Shown: one piece after another, positions 32,960-43,499 of the stretch | Position numbering within the stretch: position 1 is the stretch's first letter | Layout of the letters: each line of letters begins with the position of its first letter | From: Ceratothoa steindachneri | Lineage: Eukaryota > Arthropoda > Malacostraca > Isopoda > Cymothoidae | Assembly (NCBI GenBank): GCA_963969495.1 | Contig: OZ018321.1 | Coordinates: 104,952,066 to 105,016,065 of the forward strand | Length of the DNA: 64,000 nucleotides | Direction of reading: 5' to 3' | Program-made: the position numbers and the translations under genes | Notes under the pieces: model-generated | The model's input: only the letters and a program-made list of their open reading frames with translations | What the model was told of the DNA's origin: nothing | Database searches by the model: none

Positions 32960-33330
32960 GTCGAAATCGATGTTTATTGTGATTTCGACGAAATTTGATC
33001 AAACTATGTTGAGTCGCATTTTGCATTTCGAGCGCCAAAAGAGAATAACAGATTTATACAAAGGACGAAAAATAAATCAGAAAGTATCAATATCTACAAT
33101 GTATAACAAAGGTGATTGCAGCAAAGTAAATATTAACTCAGCTCAGCATTTTTTTTTCAGAATAACACTTCTTCAAAGGCTTAACAACAACGGAATAAAG
33201 AGATGTTGTAGTGGCCCATTACAAGGTGAAATAAGATTAATGAAGTCTCATAAATGAGTATCATGTTTTCTATGAAGTCTTGGAATGGGCAAGCAAATGC
33301 AATTAATCTACTAAAGTTATATAGCATTTG
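32960..33330 (+). pseudogene. Possible transposase remnant sharing a segment with 62760-62990
   Basis: Degenerate frames (a 95-codon piece at 32970-33257) include WPITR and WNGQANAI. The DNA phrase CATTACAAGGTGAAATA at about 33218 has a close counterpart at 62876 (CAATTACAAGGTGAAGTA). Both are followed within about 100 bp by a similar tail (CTTGGAATGGGCAAGCAAA against CTTGAAATGGGCACGCAAA) and an AATAATATGCCATTTG-like, then CACA-rich stretch. They are probably two old copies of one Tc1/mariner-type element. Confidence 0.35.
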
Positions 33331-33983
33331 GCCATATAAATAATAATATACAGCATTTTGCCATGTAAATAATAATATATACTGTTCTTGAAATACTATA
33401 GGAAGAATGAATTCGATACTCTTTTATATGCATACGTGCTCACACGCATACACACTGAAACGCATATACACTACACGCGCACATGCGGTTACACGTAGCA
33501 AGGCGCCTTTCGCGATATATGTCCAGACCTTATTCGGGCTGAATCAAGGTTTTGGGAGGTGCCAAAAATAACTATGTTAACATCCTTATCAAAACGCACC
33601 GAGCTGCGAAATGGGAAGACGCAGACTTTGTTTATTCCCACAGGGCCGTAAAACACGAAATCTTATGCTCGAAAATTGAGATAAAGATTCTCTCGCTCCC
33701 CATATACACACAAATGAGCATCGAGTCGAGTAAGCTCCACCCAAACTGTACCATTGGCTAATAGTGGATTTACCCGCTGTTTTCAACACATTAAATACTG
33801 TCTTGGGTACACTCCAAAGTAGACAAGCAGTCAAGCACATCCGGACAGACAGTAAAAGGCAGAAAAGAACAATATGAGAGTGATCAATTTTCAATGAAGC
33901 TTTGGCCAAAATAGACAAAAACATTAGTAGGCCTCCCTCAAATACCCGATTAACTTTTTAATCGAATTCATTGCGCAAAGCTT

Positions 33984-34072
33984 ACCGAGTTAAGCAACAT
34001 TGGGCCTTGTTATTACTTGGATGGGAGACACAATATATTCTCGAAGACTATCTTGCATCGGGTTTGTTGGGA
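33984..34072 (+). pseudogene. 5S rRNA-like fragment
   Basis: ACCGAGTTAAGCAACATTGG followed by GCCTTGTTATTACTTGGATGGGAGAC (33984-34029) closely matches the 3' half of metazoan 5S rRNA (ACCGAAGTTAAGC..CGTCGGGCC.GGTTAGTACTTGGATGGG.GAC). It includes the C-box part of the internal promoter. After about 20 unrelated bases, CATCGGGTTTGTTGG (34056-34070) resembles the 5S 3' end. The 5' half is missing. It could be a 5S pseudogene or a relic of a 5S-derived SINE. Confidence 0.7.
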
Positions 34073-35339
34073 AGCAACTGATTTCCTGTCGTGTTCAGAA
34101 GAATCACCCAACGTCGTGTATTGGAGCGCTAAAGAGCGTGTATGTTGTCTGAATTGTTCCGAAAAAAGGGATGGCTTCAGAGCAACATTCAGCAGAGTCT
34201 GTTTCACATAAATTTAAAGTATGGCATCCACAGGGTGAAAAGAGTGCCAAAGCATTAAAGCATTTGCAAACTGAAGTCGTGCCTGTAACTTTTGGTATTT
34301 TCTCGCTATATTAGATCCATTGTCGTAGCTTTTCCCGCTTCAATCTGAGAAATGGATGTTGTTCTATTTCAACGTTCCCAGTACCATTTTCGCAATATCG
34401 TTTCCACTTTTTTTACTGCAATCAATAAACTTCAAAAATCCCTTCACGATAACATATGCAAAATCGTCTTTCACAAGATATCGTAGTATAGAGGCGGTTT
34501 GCTAATCATGAGAAGAGTCTGGTCACCAGACTCGTAGCTAAAATTAGTGGGGATGCTTCATTATAAATTTTTTAACATTGTTTCAATATTGTGTAAAAGG
34601 AAATAAACATATAAAATAAAATTATAGATAAACTTGATAAAATCCTAAACAGAACAAAACCAAACATCTTTTACTTAGTTTAATGAAAGTTTCCAAAGGA
34701 TTTTCAATGCAGTTGTCTGATTTCAATCGTCTTTCAAAATCACGCGAGGCAAAATAACACTTCCTAAGGACATTGCATTTTTCGTGTTCAGGAATTCTGT
34801 TAGGTAGTTTTCTCCATTTTAAAGTTTCGGTTTCTTTTTGAAAGAGACAGCAAGGTAAACAATAGAGGGCCTGTTGTAATGGCCTCCATACCAGCTAATC
34901 TCGTCTTGAAATTTCACCACTATGATTTTGTACTAAGAGTATACTTTCAGGGAATGCTTGTTGATTATTGTCACTGTCACTGTAAATAAATGGGGAAATT
35001 AAGATGGCATTTTCTGACACATTCTTCAACTCTCTCCGCGGTTAATTTCTCCTGAGCACCAATATCAACACCCACATCTGGTATACAGACTGTCATTCTA
35101 CTTGCAGCAGGAAAGGCAGGATTATTTGTCCCTTTTCTGAATACGGTACCAGCAGGTGCCACTTCAGTTTTTGATCATCTTCAGTTATCTGATTTCCTGC
35201 TCCTCTATGTTAATTTAAATTTAAAAATTTTTCACCAATCTGTTCCTCAGAAAATGAGACGGTATTAACAACTTGTTACAACTAACAACATGACAATTAA
35301 CAACTTAATAAGGAGTAGTATACACTCACCCTTATTTTG
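34073..35339. other. Intergenic DNA
   Basis: No gene recognised. Overlapping 64-codon frames on both strands near 34013-34211 and a 61-codon minus frame at 35162-34977 have no recognisable content. Confidence 0.4.
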
Positions 35340-35491
35340 TTCCTTAATTTCGAGTATAACTGCTCCACTTCTCAGATTATATAGTAACAAGGAGTAACAA
35401 GGAAAGAAAGTACCCTAGAAGACTTTACGGTCCCTTCATTGAGGGTACCTTTGGACTAGCAGTTGAGTGGGCACATCTCTGCTAAAATGCT

Positions 35492-37339
35492 TTACGTCCT
35501 TAAACGGCCATTTTTCAAGACCCTGTCTAGTCTTGACTTGAACTGGTCAACAGATTCACTGTTGACACCTTCCACTTGAAGTTCGTTCCAACTACCGCTG
35601 ATACTGTAGGCGAAAAAGTTTCCACTCAGATCGCGGTTGTAAGGCTTCAGTTTAAGTTTAAAGCCGTGAATTCTTGTTCTGCTCTCATCAAGTGTGAAAA
35701 TATCCTTGTAGTCAACATTTTCGAACCCTCGAAGTATTTTGAAAACTTTGATGTGCTGACCACGCAGTCTACGAGTTTCCAACGAGAACAGATCTAATTC
35801 CCTTAATCTATCTTCATAAATTTATGTCTGATAGATGGAATCAGTTTGGTTGCTCTGGTTTGCATGCGTTCCAATCTAGCAATGTCCTTTCGAAATGAAG
35901 GACTTCAAAATTGTACGGCATACTCCAGGTGCGGTCGGACAAGTGAGTTGTACAAACACAATACAATCTCGTTGTTCCGATATCCAAACTGGCGATTTAT
36001 GTCGCCTAGCATCCCTTGGGCCTTTTTCTCCGCCTCAATGCACTGTTTCGAGAACTTGAGGTCACTAGTGATTGTTACACCCAAGTCCTTCTCAGTGTCA
36101 CTCGATTCAAAGTCAGTGCCCTTAAGGATATACTGAGATTGGGGGTTTCGGTGACCGATATGCATCACTTTGCATTTCTCCACGTTAAAAGGCATTTGCC
36201 ACGTTTCCGACCACTCCCCAATCTTCTTAAGATCTTCCTGCAGGCGGGCAGTATTTCCATCCTTTTGCAACGTTCATACCAAGCTTGGTATCGTCGGCAA
36301 ATTTGGAAATCTTGGCAACCATGTCCCCGTCAAGGTTGTTGACGTAGATGATGAATAGTAGTGGTCCCAGGACAGAACCTTGAGGCACCCTGCTAGTAAC
36401 GAGCCCCCACTCAGAAGCGTGTCCATTCACCACCACACGTTGTCGTCTGCCACTTAGCCAGTTCTCTATCCAGTAGACTACTTTTCCGTCTATGCTCAGC
36501 GCTCGCACTTTCCAGGGAAGGCGGCGGTGTGGTACCTTATAAAAGGCTTTCTGAAAGTCTAAGTAGATCACATCCACCGCCTTGTTCCAATCGTGCTCAC
36601 TGAAGGCGATGTGGAAGAATTCCACAAGGTTCGTCAGGCATGACCGTTGCCTCCGGAAGCCGTGCTTGGAACTCCTCAGTAGCAGGTTTGACTCTTAATG
36701 CGACGTCATTTTGCCCACCATCATGCTTTCCATGAGTTTACCGACTATCAAAGTGAGACTGATAGGTCGGTAGTTCGACGGTTAGCTATGGTATCCTTTC
36801 TTGAAGATAGGAGTCACCTCCACTTTACGCCAGTCTCTAGGAACGCATTCGGTCTGGATTGACATGTTAAAGATTGCGCTCAGGTGTCGTGACACTTGAT
36901 CGCGCATTTCTTTCAGCACTTTAAGTAGAAACCAATCTGGACCAGGTGACTTATTCGTCATTAGGTCAGTGATCTTGTTTTTCTATTTCTCATCAGGGAA
37001 GTCCATATCCTCCAGCTTTTCCCCCAAGTAGGAACTCGCTGGCTGGGGGATGGGGTCACACTATTCAGTAAACACTGAAGAGAAGTAGTCGTTGATTAGG
37101 TTAGCATTTTTTTCATCTGAGTGCTTTAATGTGCCATCCTCACTCCACAAAGGGCCAATCGTTCGACGGATTGGTTTACAGCTGTTTACATATCCAAAGA
37201 ACTCCTTAGGATTCTCTTTACAAAGTTTCGCCACTCGGAATTTCTTAGACCGCTTAGCCACCCTTATGCTGGACTTCACTCTCCTAGATAGCCTCCGGTA
37301 TTTGTCAAAGTCACCCGAGATCTTCGATTGCCGGTACAC
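35492..37339 (-). pseudogene. CR1-like ORF2: reverse transcriptase and C-terminal domain
   Basis: The pre-RT region SRRVKSSIRVAKRSKKFRVA and ANLINDYFSSVFTE lies at 37339-37061. The RT part at 36625-36227 holds VIYLDFQKAFYKVPHRRL (motif A), VPQGSVLGPLLFIIYVNNLD (motif B) and SKFADDTKLGMNV (motif C with an intact FADD, about 36312-36275). The next part (36270-35905) has IGEWSETWQMPFNVEKCKVM, KDLGVTITSDLKFSKQC and NSLVRPHLEYAVQF. The C-terminal domain is ETRRLRGQHIKVFKILRGFE to QFKSRLDRVL (35782-35492). A frameshift lies just after FADD. This is the most complete LINE RT motif set besides 46.2-49.5 kb. Confidence 0.85.
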
Positions 37340-37388
37340 AGTTCTCTTCTCCCTAAGCAGTGCCGATTTCTCGTTTCAACGATTTTGG

Positions 37389-38336
37389 TTAAACAGAAGA
37401 CCGACGGGGGCATTTTAGAGGGATGAAACGTGATTGAAGACTTCTGACTATGGTTTTGAAACTGTTCCACGAGTCTTCAACAGCCTCGCACACTTCTAGC
37501 CTCGCTTCAGTCAGTCCAGCACGTAGACCTGCAAAGTCTGCTCTTCTCAAATCAAGTTTTCTCGATTTACTAGTTGCAGGCTCTGCCTTGGGGACTTTGA
37601 CTACAAATCTAATTATTCGGTGGTCACTGCCCCCGAGCTCTTCGCCAACAGAGAGGTCCTCAACAATGTCATCTTCAGAGGTGAAAACCATGTCGGAATA
37701 TTTTCTCTTCTCGTTGGTTATCTCACACATTGAGTCAGGAACTCGTTGTTGGCGAACTCCTGAAGTACTGCGTTCTCGCCACAATACACACTCTGTGTTT
37801 CACAAGTTCGCCCAACAGCTGGTACAGACTCCTGTCCTGTTCTAACAGTAGGCAAGTGAGTCTGTAAAGCACTAAGGTCCTGTATCTGGCATGACCTATC
37901 TCTAGGTCAACACCTAAAGTTCATGGTCGGAAACGATGTTGCATTCCGTCAAGTTGAGAGTATCCTAAACATACAACATCACCCTAACACCCTCTCTGAC
38001 TGGCCTATCTTTTAGGAAGAGCTTATAACCGGGAATTTTGAATTAACCTTCAAAATCTCGGCTTGAGGTTTTTAGCCACGACTTTGTTATGGCTACCATT
38101 TCAGGTTCTTCCGTCGCTACGAGGCCACGAAGTTCAATAAACTTGTTCCTGATCGACCTCGCATTAAACAGAAAAACCTTCAGGGAATCCCCAACTGTAG
38201 GACTTACTACGTTCTCCTGTTTCCCAGCTTGTTTGTTGGCGAGGAGGCACCCCTCTTTGCGACCTTTAAGAAGGTCGTTCCAGGAGTGACACGGGCGTAC
38301 TGGCTTACGTCCACCCTTACTCTGGGCCGGATACAC
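37389..38336 (-). pseudogene. CR1-like ORF2: AP endonuclease with internal deletion
   Basis: It opens with VFLFNARSIRNKFIELRGLV (the N box, about 38175-38115) and EMVAITKSWLKTSSRDFE (E box, with the Glu in ITESWL changed to Lys). After degraded frames the sequence jumps to TGVCTSCWANL- and NTECVLWRERSTSGVRQQ-like residues near 37840-37760. The Y-RPP and GDFN boxes are therefore deleted or lost. The C-terminal GGSDHRIIRFVV (SDH box, about 37635) is intact. A second deletion or stop region separates it from RT. Confidence 0.7.
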
Positions 38337-39439
38337 CTTTGGTAGAGATCATTTCTACCATAAAAGGTGCGGTACGGGTCTACAAAAAAGACCCCCTCTG
38401 CCGTACACAAATCTGCCAGGCACTGGCTAAAAAGAGACGTTCATCGAGTGAGCGGTCCGTGTTGGACCTCTCCTCGGGAGCATCTCGACTACAACACGCT
38501 TGCGGGTTTTGAGCCCACAGTCGTCCGCGGCACCCATGACCGTGTAGAGGATTTTATCCGTAGGGCCTATCCTCCCTCCTCTCAGGTAGAGGTCGTTTCC
38601 ACTGACCATCAGAGCAACGACTGAGCTCTCCAAAATCTGTGATTTCTCAGCTTCTACTCTGATGTGGTTGTTACCCCATCTTGGCAGGCAGCTTACCTTC
38701 ACACTAGTGCAAAGGCGGGCCGCTAGCAGGGGCTGCAGACCCCGTGCTTGAGAATCATCAACCAGGGTGACCCTTGCACATTTGTCAGCAGACGACTTAG
38801 TCTTCCCTTTCGGAAGCGACTTATCGCTTTCCTCTTTTATCTCATCATTTTTATTATTTTTATTTTTCTTGTCTTCCTTTGTTTTCTCTTCTTCTGTTTT
38901 TCGTTTCTCTTCTTCTGCTTCTACTTTCTCTTCCCCCTTTTCCACTTTATTTTCTTCTCTTTCTACTTTTTCTTCGTCTCTTTCTACTTTCTCTTCTTCT
39001 CTTTCTACTTTTTTTTCTTCTATTTCTACTTTCTCTTCTTTCTTTTTTTCTTTTTGGCTCGTTGAAGAAGTCTTGCAGCACAAGAAATCTGCTGTTGGAC
39101 GTCGGAAGCCTTCTTGCCTGAGCATCTTCACCTCTCTCTTTTTAAGAGTTGAGCCTCCCTTTTGAGGAGGGAGTTCTCCTCTCTCAGTTGAGCGATGCTC
39201 TCGCCCAGGCGCTTCTCGAGTTTGCAGAAGTCACAGACACTAACGGCATCTGTGAGCTCCTTGCAACTCCTGCCCCCGAAGTCTTCACTCCATCTGTAAA
39301 CTTTGCATATTTTGGAGGTTAACTTGCGAAACGAAGGACCCTTCTTCTTCGCCATCTTAAAAAACTCTCGGACCATACGCATTGAAAAAGGTTGTTTTTT
39401 TGTGTGTGTGTGTGTGATTTTCTCTCGCACTAAACACAT
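38207..39439 (-). pseudogene. CR1-like ORF1: Cys segment, Lys/Glu coiled coil, SGNH esterase-like domain
   Basis: Three overlapping minus-strand frames in order. The first (39439-39128) has CDFCKLEKRLGESIAQLREE, a Cys pair followed by a leucine-zipper-like helix. The second (39131-38427) has a 21-bp-periodic Lys/Glu/Val/Arg region (KVEREEE units, about 39060-38915), then VTLVDDSQARGL (SGNH block I, about 38770), VVALMVSGNDLYLRGG (block III, about 38615) and VVVEMLPRRGPT. The third (38410-38207) gives GVFFVDPYRTFYGRNDLYQR, where block V (D..HP) should follow but is replaced. ORF1 proteins bind element RNA; the esterase role is unclear. Block I has Asp in place of Gly. Confidence 0.75.
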
Positions 39440-40290
39440 CCGCCTATTTCCAGGAGGTTTTCGGTCGTTCGGCGAACAGAAACCCTTTGACCAAGCACAC
39501 CAACCCTAAGGTCTCCCCTGGGCCGGACGTCCCCAATCCTGCCGCAGCCCCCAACTGAGCAGCACGAGAGCCCCAGTGAACTGGTTCTCTGATTTTTTGA
39601 CAGGGGTGCTTGAGGTGTAACTGTCTTCCTACTAAGCCCTACTAATCAACTAAAAACGGCCAGACTTAAGGCAAATAGTAAAGCTAAGTGCCCAAGACTT
39701 CATCCGAGATCTTTAGTTGATCTTTCAACCAGCAAGGCACAAATGCTCTCTCACCAAAGAGCAGTTGAGCCTTTATTCACCAAGTAGCGGTCACAGGGGG
39801 CTGGTCAGGCCATTACATGTTAGGAGAAATCTTCTAAGGGGTACCTAGCATTTCTCTATTAATCGTACCCCAAATGCCTGATATCCCTTCGATATCAGTC
39901 TCTTGCCAGCTATGAGTGCTCCAAGGCAATATTTAAAGAGGTTCCAAAGCCTCTCTTCTCACGCAGCATAAGGGAGTTGGTGAGACCCTTATTAATAAAC
40001 AACTTATGTGTAATAGAGATGAATGTTTTTTTGTTATTGGGTTTTTGTTTTGTTTTTTGACACTTAAAGAGAGTTGAATATTATTTCAACTAGAAGTTAC
40101 TCCCTATAATAAATATAGAAAAAAGGTTTATCACTATAAGATTTGATGTGTTATGTATACATACGGAAACAAGTGCCCCTCTCGGCACTTGGGCACCGGT
40201 ACGATATACAGCAGAAATGGATTATTTACATGCCCGAGTTGCACTTCGTGAAATTAAAGTGGAAGCAGTTGAATATCTTTAAAAAATCAC
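39440..40290. other. Possible CR1-like 5' UTR, then intergenic DNA
   Basis: The GC-richer text up to about 39,600 continues the composition of the CR1-like element and may be its 5' UTR. A (GT)n run lies at about 39400-39417. Beyond this nothing was recognised. Confidence 0.35.
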
Positions 40291-40662
40291 TTGCAGTGTT
40301 ATTTCAAATGTAATTTCAAACTTGATCAAAATTACTGCCCACAACTTCCCGAAATATCAGTGATTTTGCGAAGACTACAAAAGTGCTCAAAACAAATTGA
40401 AACAATTCCAGCTCTTCTAAATTACCGACTCTGCTTTGATATCCCAGATAAATTCAGCCAATTTAGTAGTGGTGAACAATTGCTAACTAATAAATCACCA
40501 GTCATATCATCGATTCTTCGCTCAGATGAAAGCGCAACCAAATTCATCGAGGTCATGGCGGACTTCAAAATTACTATCCACAGAGCGTTTAGTGCTGTAT
40601 TCTTAAATTCATCACCTGCTCCGTCATGTTCTTTACCTTCTGAGCTTGGCCAGACTTGGTAG
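40291..40662 (+). CDS. Unrecognised 123-codon ORF
   Basis: An open frame of ordinary composition (for example LRRLQKCSKQIETIPALLNY), without repeats or low complexity. There are no recognised domain, splice sites or homologous copies in the window. It might be an exon or transposon remnant, or chance in moderately AT-rich DNA. Confidence 0.2.
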   Translation: MQCYFKCNFKLDQNYCPQLPEISVILRRLQKCSKQIETIPALLNYRLCFDIPDKFSQFSSGEQLLTNKSPVISSILRSDESATKFIEVMADFKITIHRAFSAVFLNSSPAPSCSLPSELGQTW

Positions 40663-42340
40663 CACAGGCCCTACCATAACGTGTCCTCTTGTTGGTCATC
40701 CATGATAAGAGGTCCCCACTGATAAAGATATATGCATGCATTTAGAAACTGTTAAAGATTTTTCACTTCAATGAATTCAGTTTCAAAAGAAAATGGTATA
40801 TTAATTTTTAATTCCTACATGAAACTATTAGCCGTATCAACGTTATTTTGTGAAAAATAAACACTGGCATTTTTCCTATTTATATAAATTTATTTATTAA
40901 TAGTAACTTTACCTGAAATTATTATAACTTTGTACAATGCGCATAATAAATTGCAATATTTACAGCAAAGGGATAGGATATAATTTTGTGATAAAACAAA
41001 CAAATGAACTTACCCTCAATTCCAAGCTTCTTGTCCCTCCTTTCGATGATCTGGTTTCTATTGTTAGAATCAGGGTATTCTTCTTATGGGTAATCTCGTG
41101 TCTCTGCCCCTGCCCAGCCACCTCTACTTCTGTTTTGGGGGGAAATTTAACAAGTAGGTTCCACGCCGTGGTCTCTTCCCAGTAATAGCCTAGTCATCGT
41201 AGTGTTCGATCTCCTCGTCATCTAGGTGATGGGTAGAGGCGAAACTATGTCTTTCACAGAGAACTTCTTCTTGTCTCTTTGCTTTGATGGTAGTCTCAAA
41301 TGTTCGGCGTTGGGGTGGGTGCTTCTCATGTTTCATCTACTCACTCTGTTATCTGTGTCTCGTCCTCGTTGCTCAAGCCTTCGTCTTTAGAGAGGCGAGC
41401 GCTTCCTCCTGGAAGTAAAAACACTGATATTGAGCAAGAATTAGATTTAGAACTTTTTTTCTACAAGGTTATATTTTAAAATAATATTTATTGATTCTTA
41501 TTCTTATAAAAATATTTGCTGTTGTGATTTCAACGACATTTCTAGGCAAGCTATACCAATTTAGTATATTTTTTACTAAAAAAAGAAGTTTTATGCTATC
41601 GCATTGGTAACCCTTTTATGAGGATATGTCGATTGAATCCAATTATATTATGATCATAGGATCCCACTTTTCTCCAATGGGAATACTTTCAACTATTTTT
41701 TCTTCATTAAAATAAAAGTAACTTTAAGATATGCTGCTTGCGTGTTGATTATCTTCCTTTTGATTGCTGAATTAATCTTAATCAATTTCCTGCATTGTTC
41801 CCAGTAGAATTTTAAAAATCTACGTTATTTAATCACTGCATATAATCGCTACTTTTTTTTCTAATTAGGGCCAAAAGGGTTAAAATATAATATTGACCTT
41901 TTTCATTTTTATTATATATGTAGCAATACACCACTACGAAATGTATTTTGTTAGTATTTATGGATACCTTTCATTATTGTTACTCTAGACCTAAGTTAAA
42001 TTCTCCAATAAGGTCCTTTTTCGTACTTTTTATTCCTTTCCTTACCTGCGATACTGGCCAAACTACTTTTAGGACTTCTCGGCAACATTAGCGAGTCTCA
42101 CATAAAGAAAGCATTGGATCTGATAGCATGACTTCAGATCATTCCCACCAAAAACAAGAAGCTCATCAGTTTCGAAGTTCAAGTCGCTATTTACCAATAT
42201 TCCCACCAACGGTGCAATAGCAGCAGCAATAAGAGCTACACGGGAACACACTGAGCTGCTACCCTAACCAGCGTAAGACTACATCAGCATTAAAAAAATA
42301 CATAAAATTTATCATCATCGCTTCTCAAACCATCAACTTC
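40663..42340. other. AT-rich intergenic DNA
   Basis: No gene recognised. Small frames at 40937-41185 (+) and 42251-42069 (-) have no identifiable content. Confidence 0.4.
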
Positions 42341-43090
42341 TCAAATTGTAGGCCGCAAGACCATAGGAAAGCTTGGCTAGCCCTGGCAGATTAAGATGGA
42401 GCGTTGTCATGCATGAAAGCTAGACTCCTACGAAGTGGCAACGGTATGTCATCTAGCCAGGGATCCTTCAAAAGATTTCAATAGGCGGCTGCGGTCTCCT
42501 TAACCATGACTGCGAAAAAGTCTGTTTCCAATTATACCTGCCCATAACATGACTCCTCCACCCTGCTGTTAATGTCACAAACGTTGGTGATGCTCATCTC
42601 CAAAATAGACCCAACCATTTGCCCAACCGTTAGGTCCGTCAAAGGTCGCTCTGGTCTTGTCAATGAAGAGAATGAAACTCAGAACTCAGGTCCAACGCCA
42701 TGTACTTCCGATCCCATTTCAGATGAGCACACAAGGAAGCCATGTATCCTAGGATAAGGTTCCTGTTGGCTTTGGCACATGGGGACGATCAGCGGCCGTG
42801 AAAATGACTTTGCTTCTTTGTTCGGGTTTACACGTAATTGGCGACCAATATTCCCCAAATCTCCAGCCGTCAGTGTCTTGGAGGTCATATAAGCGAATCG
42901 CTTAAAACTTAGCAAAGGGTCTTTCAAAAATTGTCTAACCGTATCCACAAGGCAAACGAACTTTGCAATATCATGAACAGAGGTACCTTCGGCACTCTCT
43001 CTTAATGATGAAGGACTTTTCTTTATCGTTGAGGCCTCTGTGGCGTCCAATTGCTCTTAAAGAGGATAGACGCTCAAAGCGTGGTTCACC
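42341..43090 (-). pseudogene. Tc1-like transposase remnant
   Basis: Minus-strand frames read RATFDGPNGWANGWVYFGDE (about 42650-42585), then GGGVMLWAGIIGNRL (about 42560-42510), then NLLKDPWLDDIPLPLRRSLA with FMHDNAPS (about 42480-42400). This is the Tc1 pattern DETR....GP.GWANGW, then GGGVM.WAGI, then a FMHDNAPSH second-Asp box. The N-terminal side is a 123-codon piece (43050-42679) in another frame. The third catalytic residue was not found and no TIRs were identified, so it is an internally eroded copy. Confidence 0.7.
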
Positions 43091-43499
43091 GAACAAACGA
43101 TGAATCTGAAATAAAAATTTGAAGGAGGTAACACAGCATAAGGAAAACATAAAATTAGTGTTTCTCCGCCTAGATCTATATATGGAGCATCAATCGCCGG
43201 GACACCTCGCAGGCGTTTTCGTTTGCGTCCGCGTCCCTCTACGCTCCCTTCAATCCACCTCTGCTTCTCATCGTTCTGACATGTCAGTAATCCAATTTAT
43301 ATTCTGATTTATATATATTTCTCCATTTTACAAGTTTTCTTTTGTTTAATGTATTTCTTGTTTAAAAAAAATTGAGGAAGGGTCCTCTACTTTTGGATGG
43401 TGGACTATCTACGTTTAAGGAAAAACGTAGAAAGAAACCTAGAAATATTAAACAGCATCAAATGCGTACCCTCAAGAAGGTAAATAATAATAACAAACG
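43091..43499. other. Spacer between Tc1-like and LINE J copy 3
   Basis: Nothing recognised. Confidence 0.4.

Larger units (their letters stand above)
35340..39439 (-). mobile_element. CR1-like LINE, two ORFs, nearly full length
   Basis: A minus-strand element with ORF1 (39439-38207), EN (about 38336-37784), a linker, RT (about 36700-35900) and a C-terminal domain ending at about 35492, plus a short 3' UTR. ORF1 contains an SGNH-esterase-like domain, a known feature of CR1 ORF1. The DNA is GC-richer than its surroundings. Multiple frameshifts and one internal deletion are present. A 5' region up to about 39,600 may also belong to it. Confidence 0.85.

Noticed and set aside
38748..39165. Plus-strand Phe/Ser/Leu-rich ORFs resembling membrane proteins
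   Set aside because: They are antisense to the Lys/Glu coiled-coil of the minus-strand LINE ORF1.
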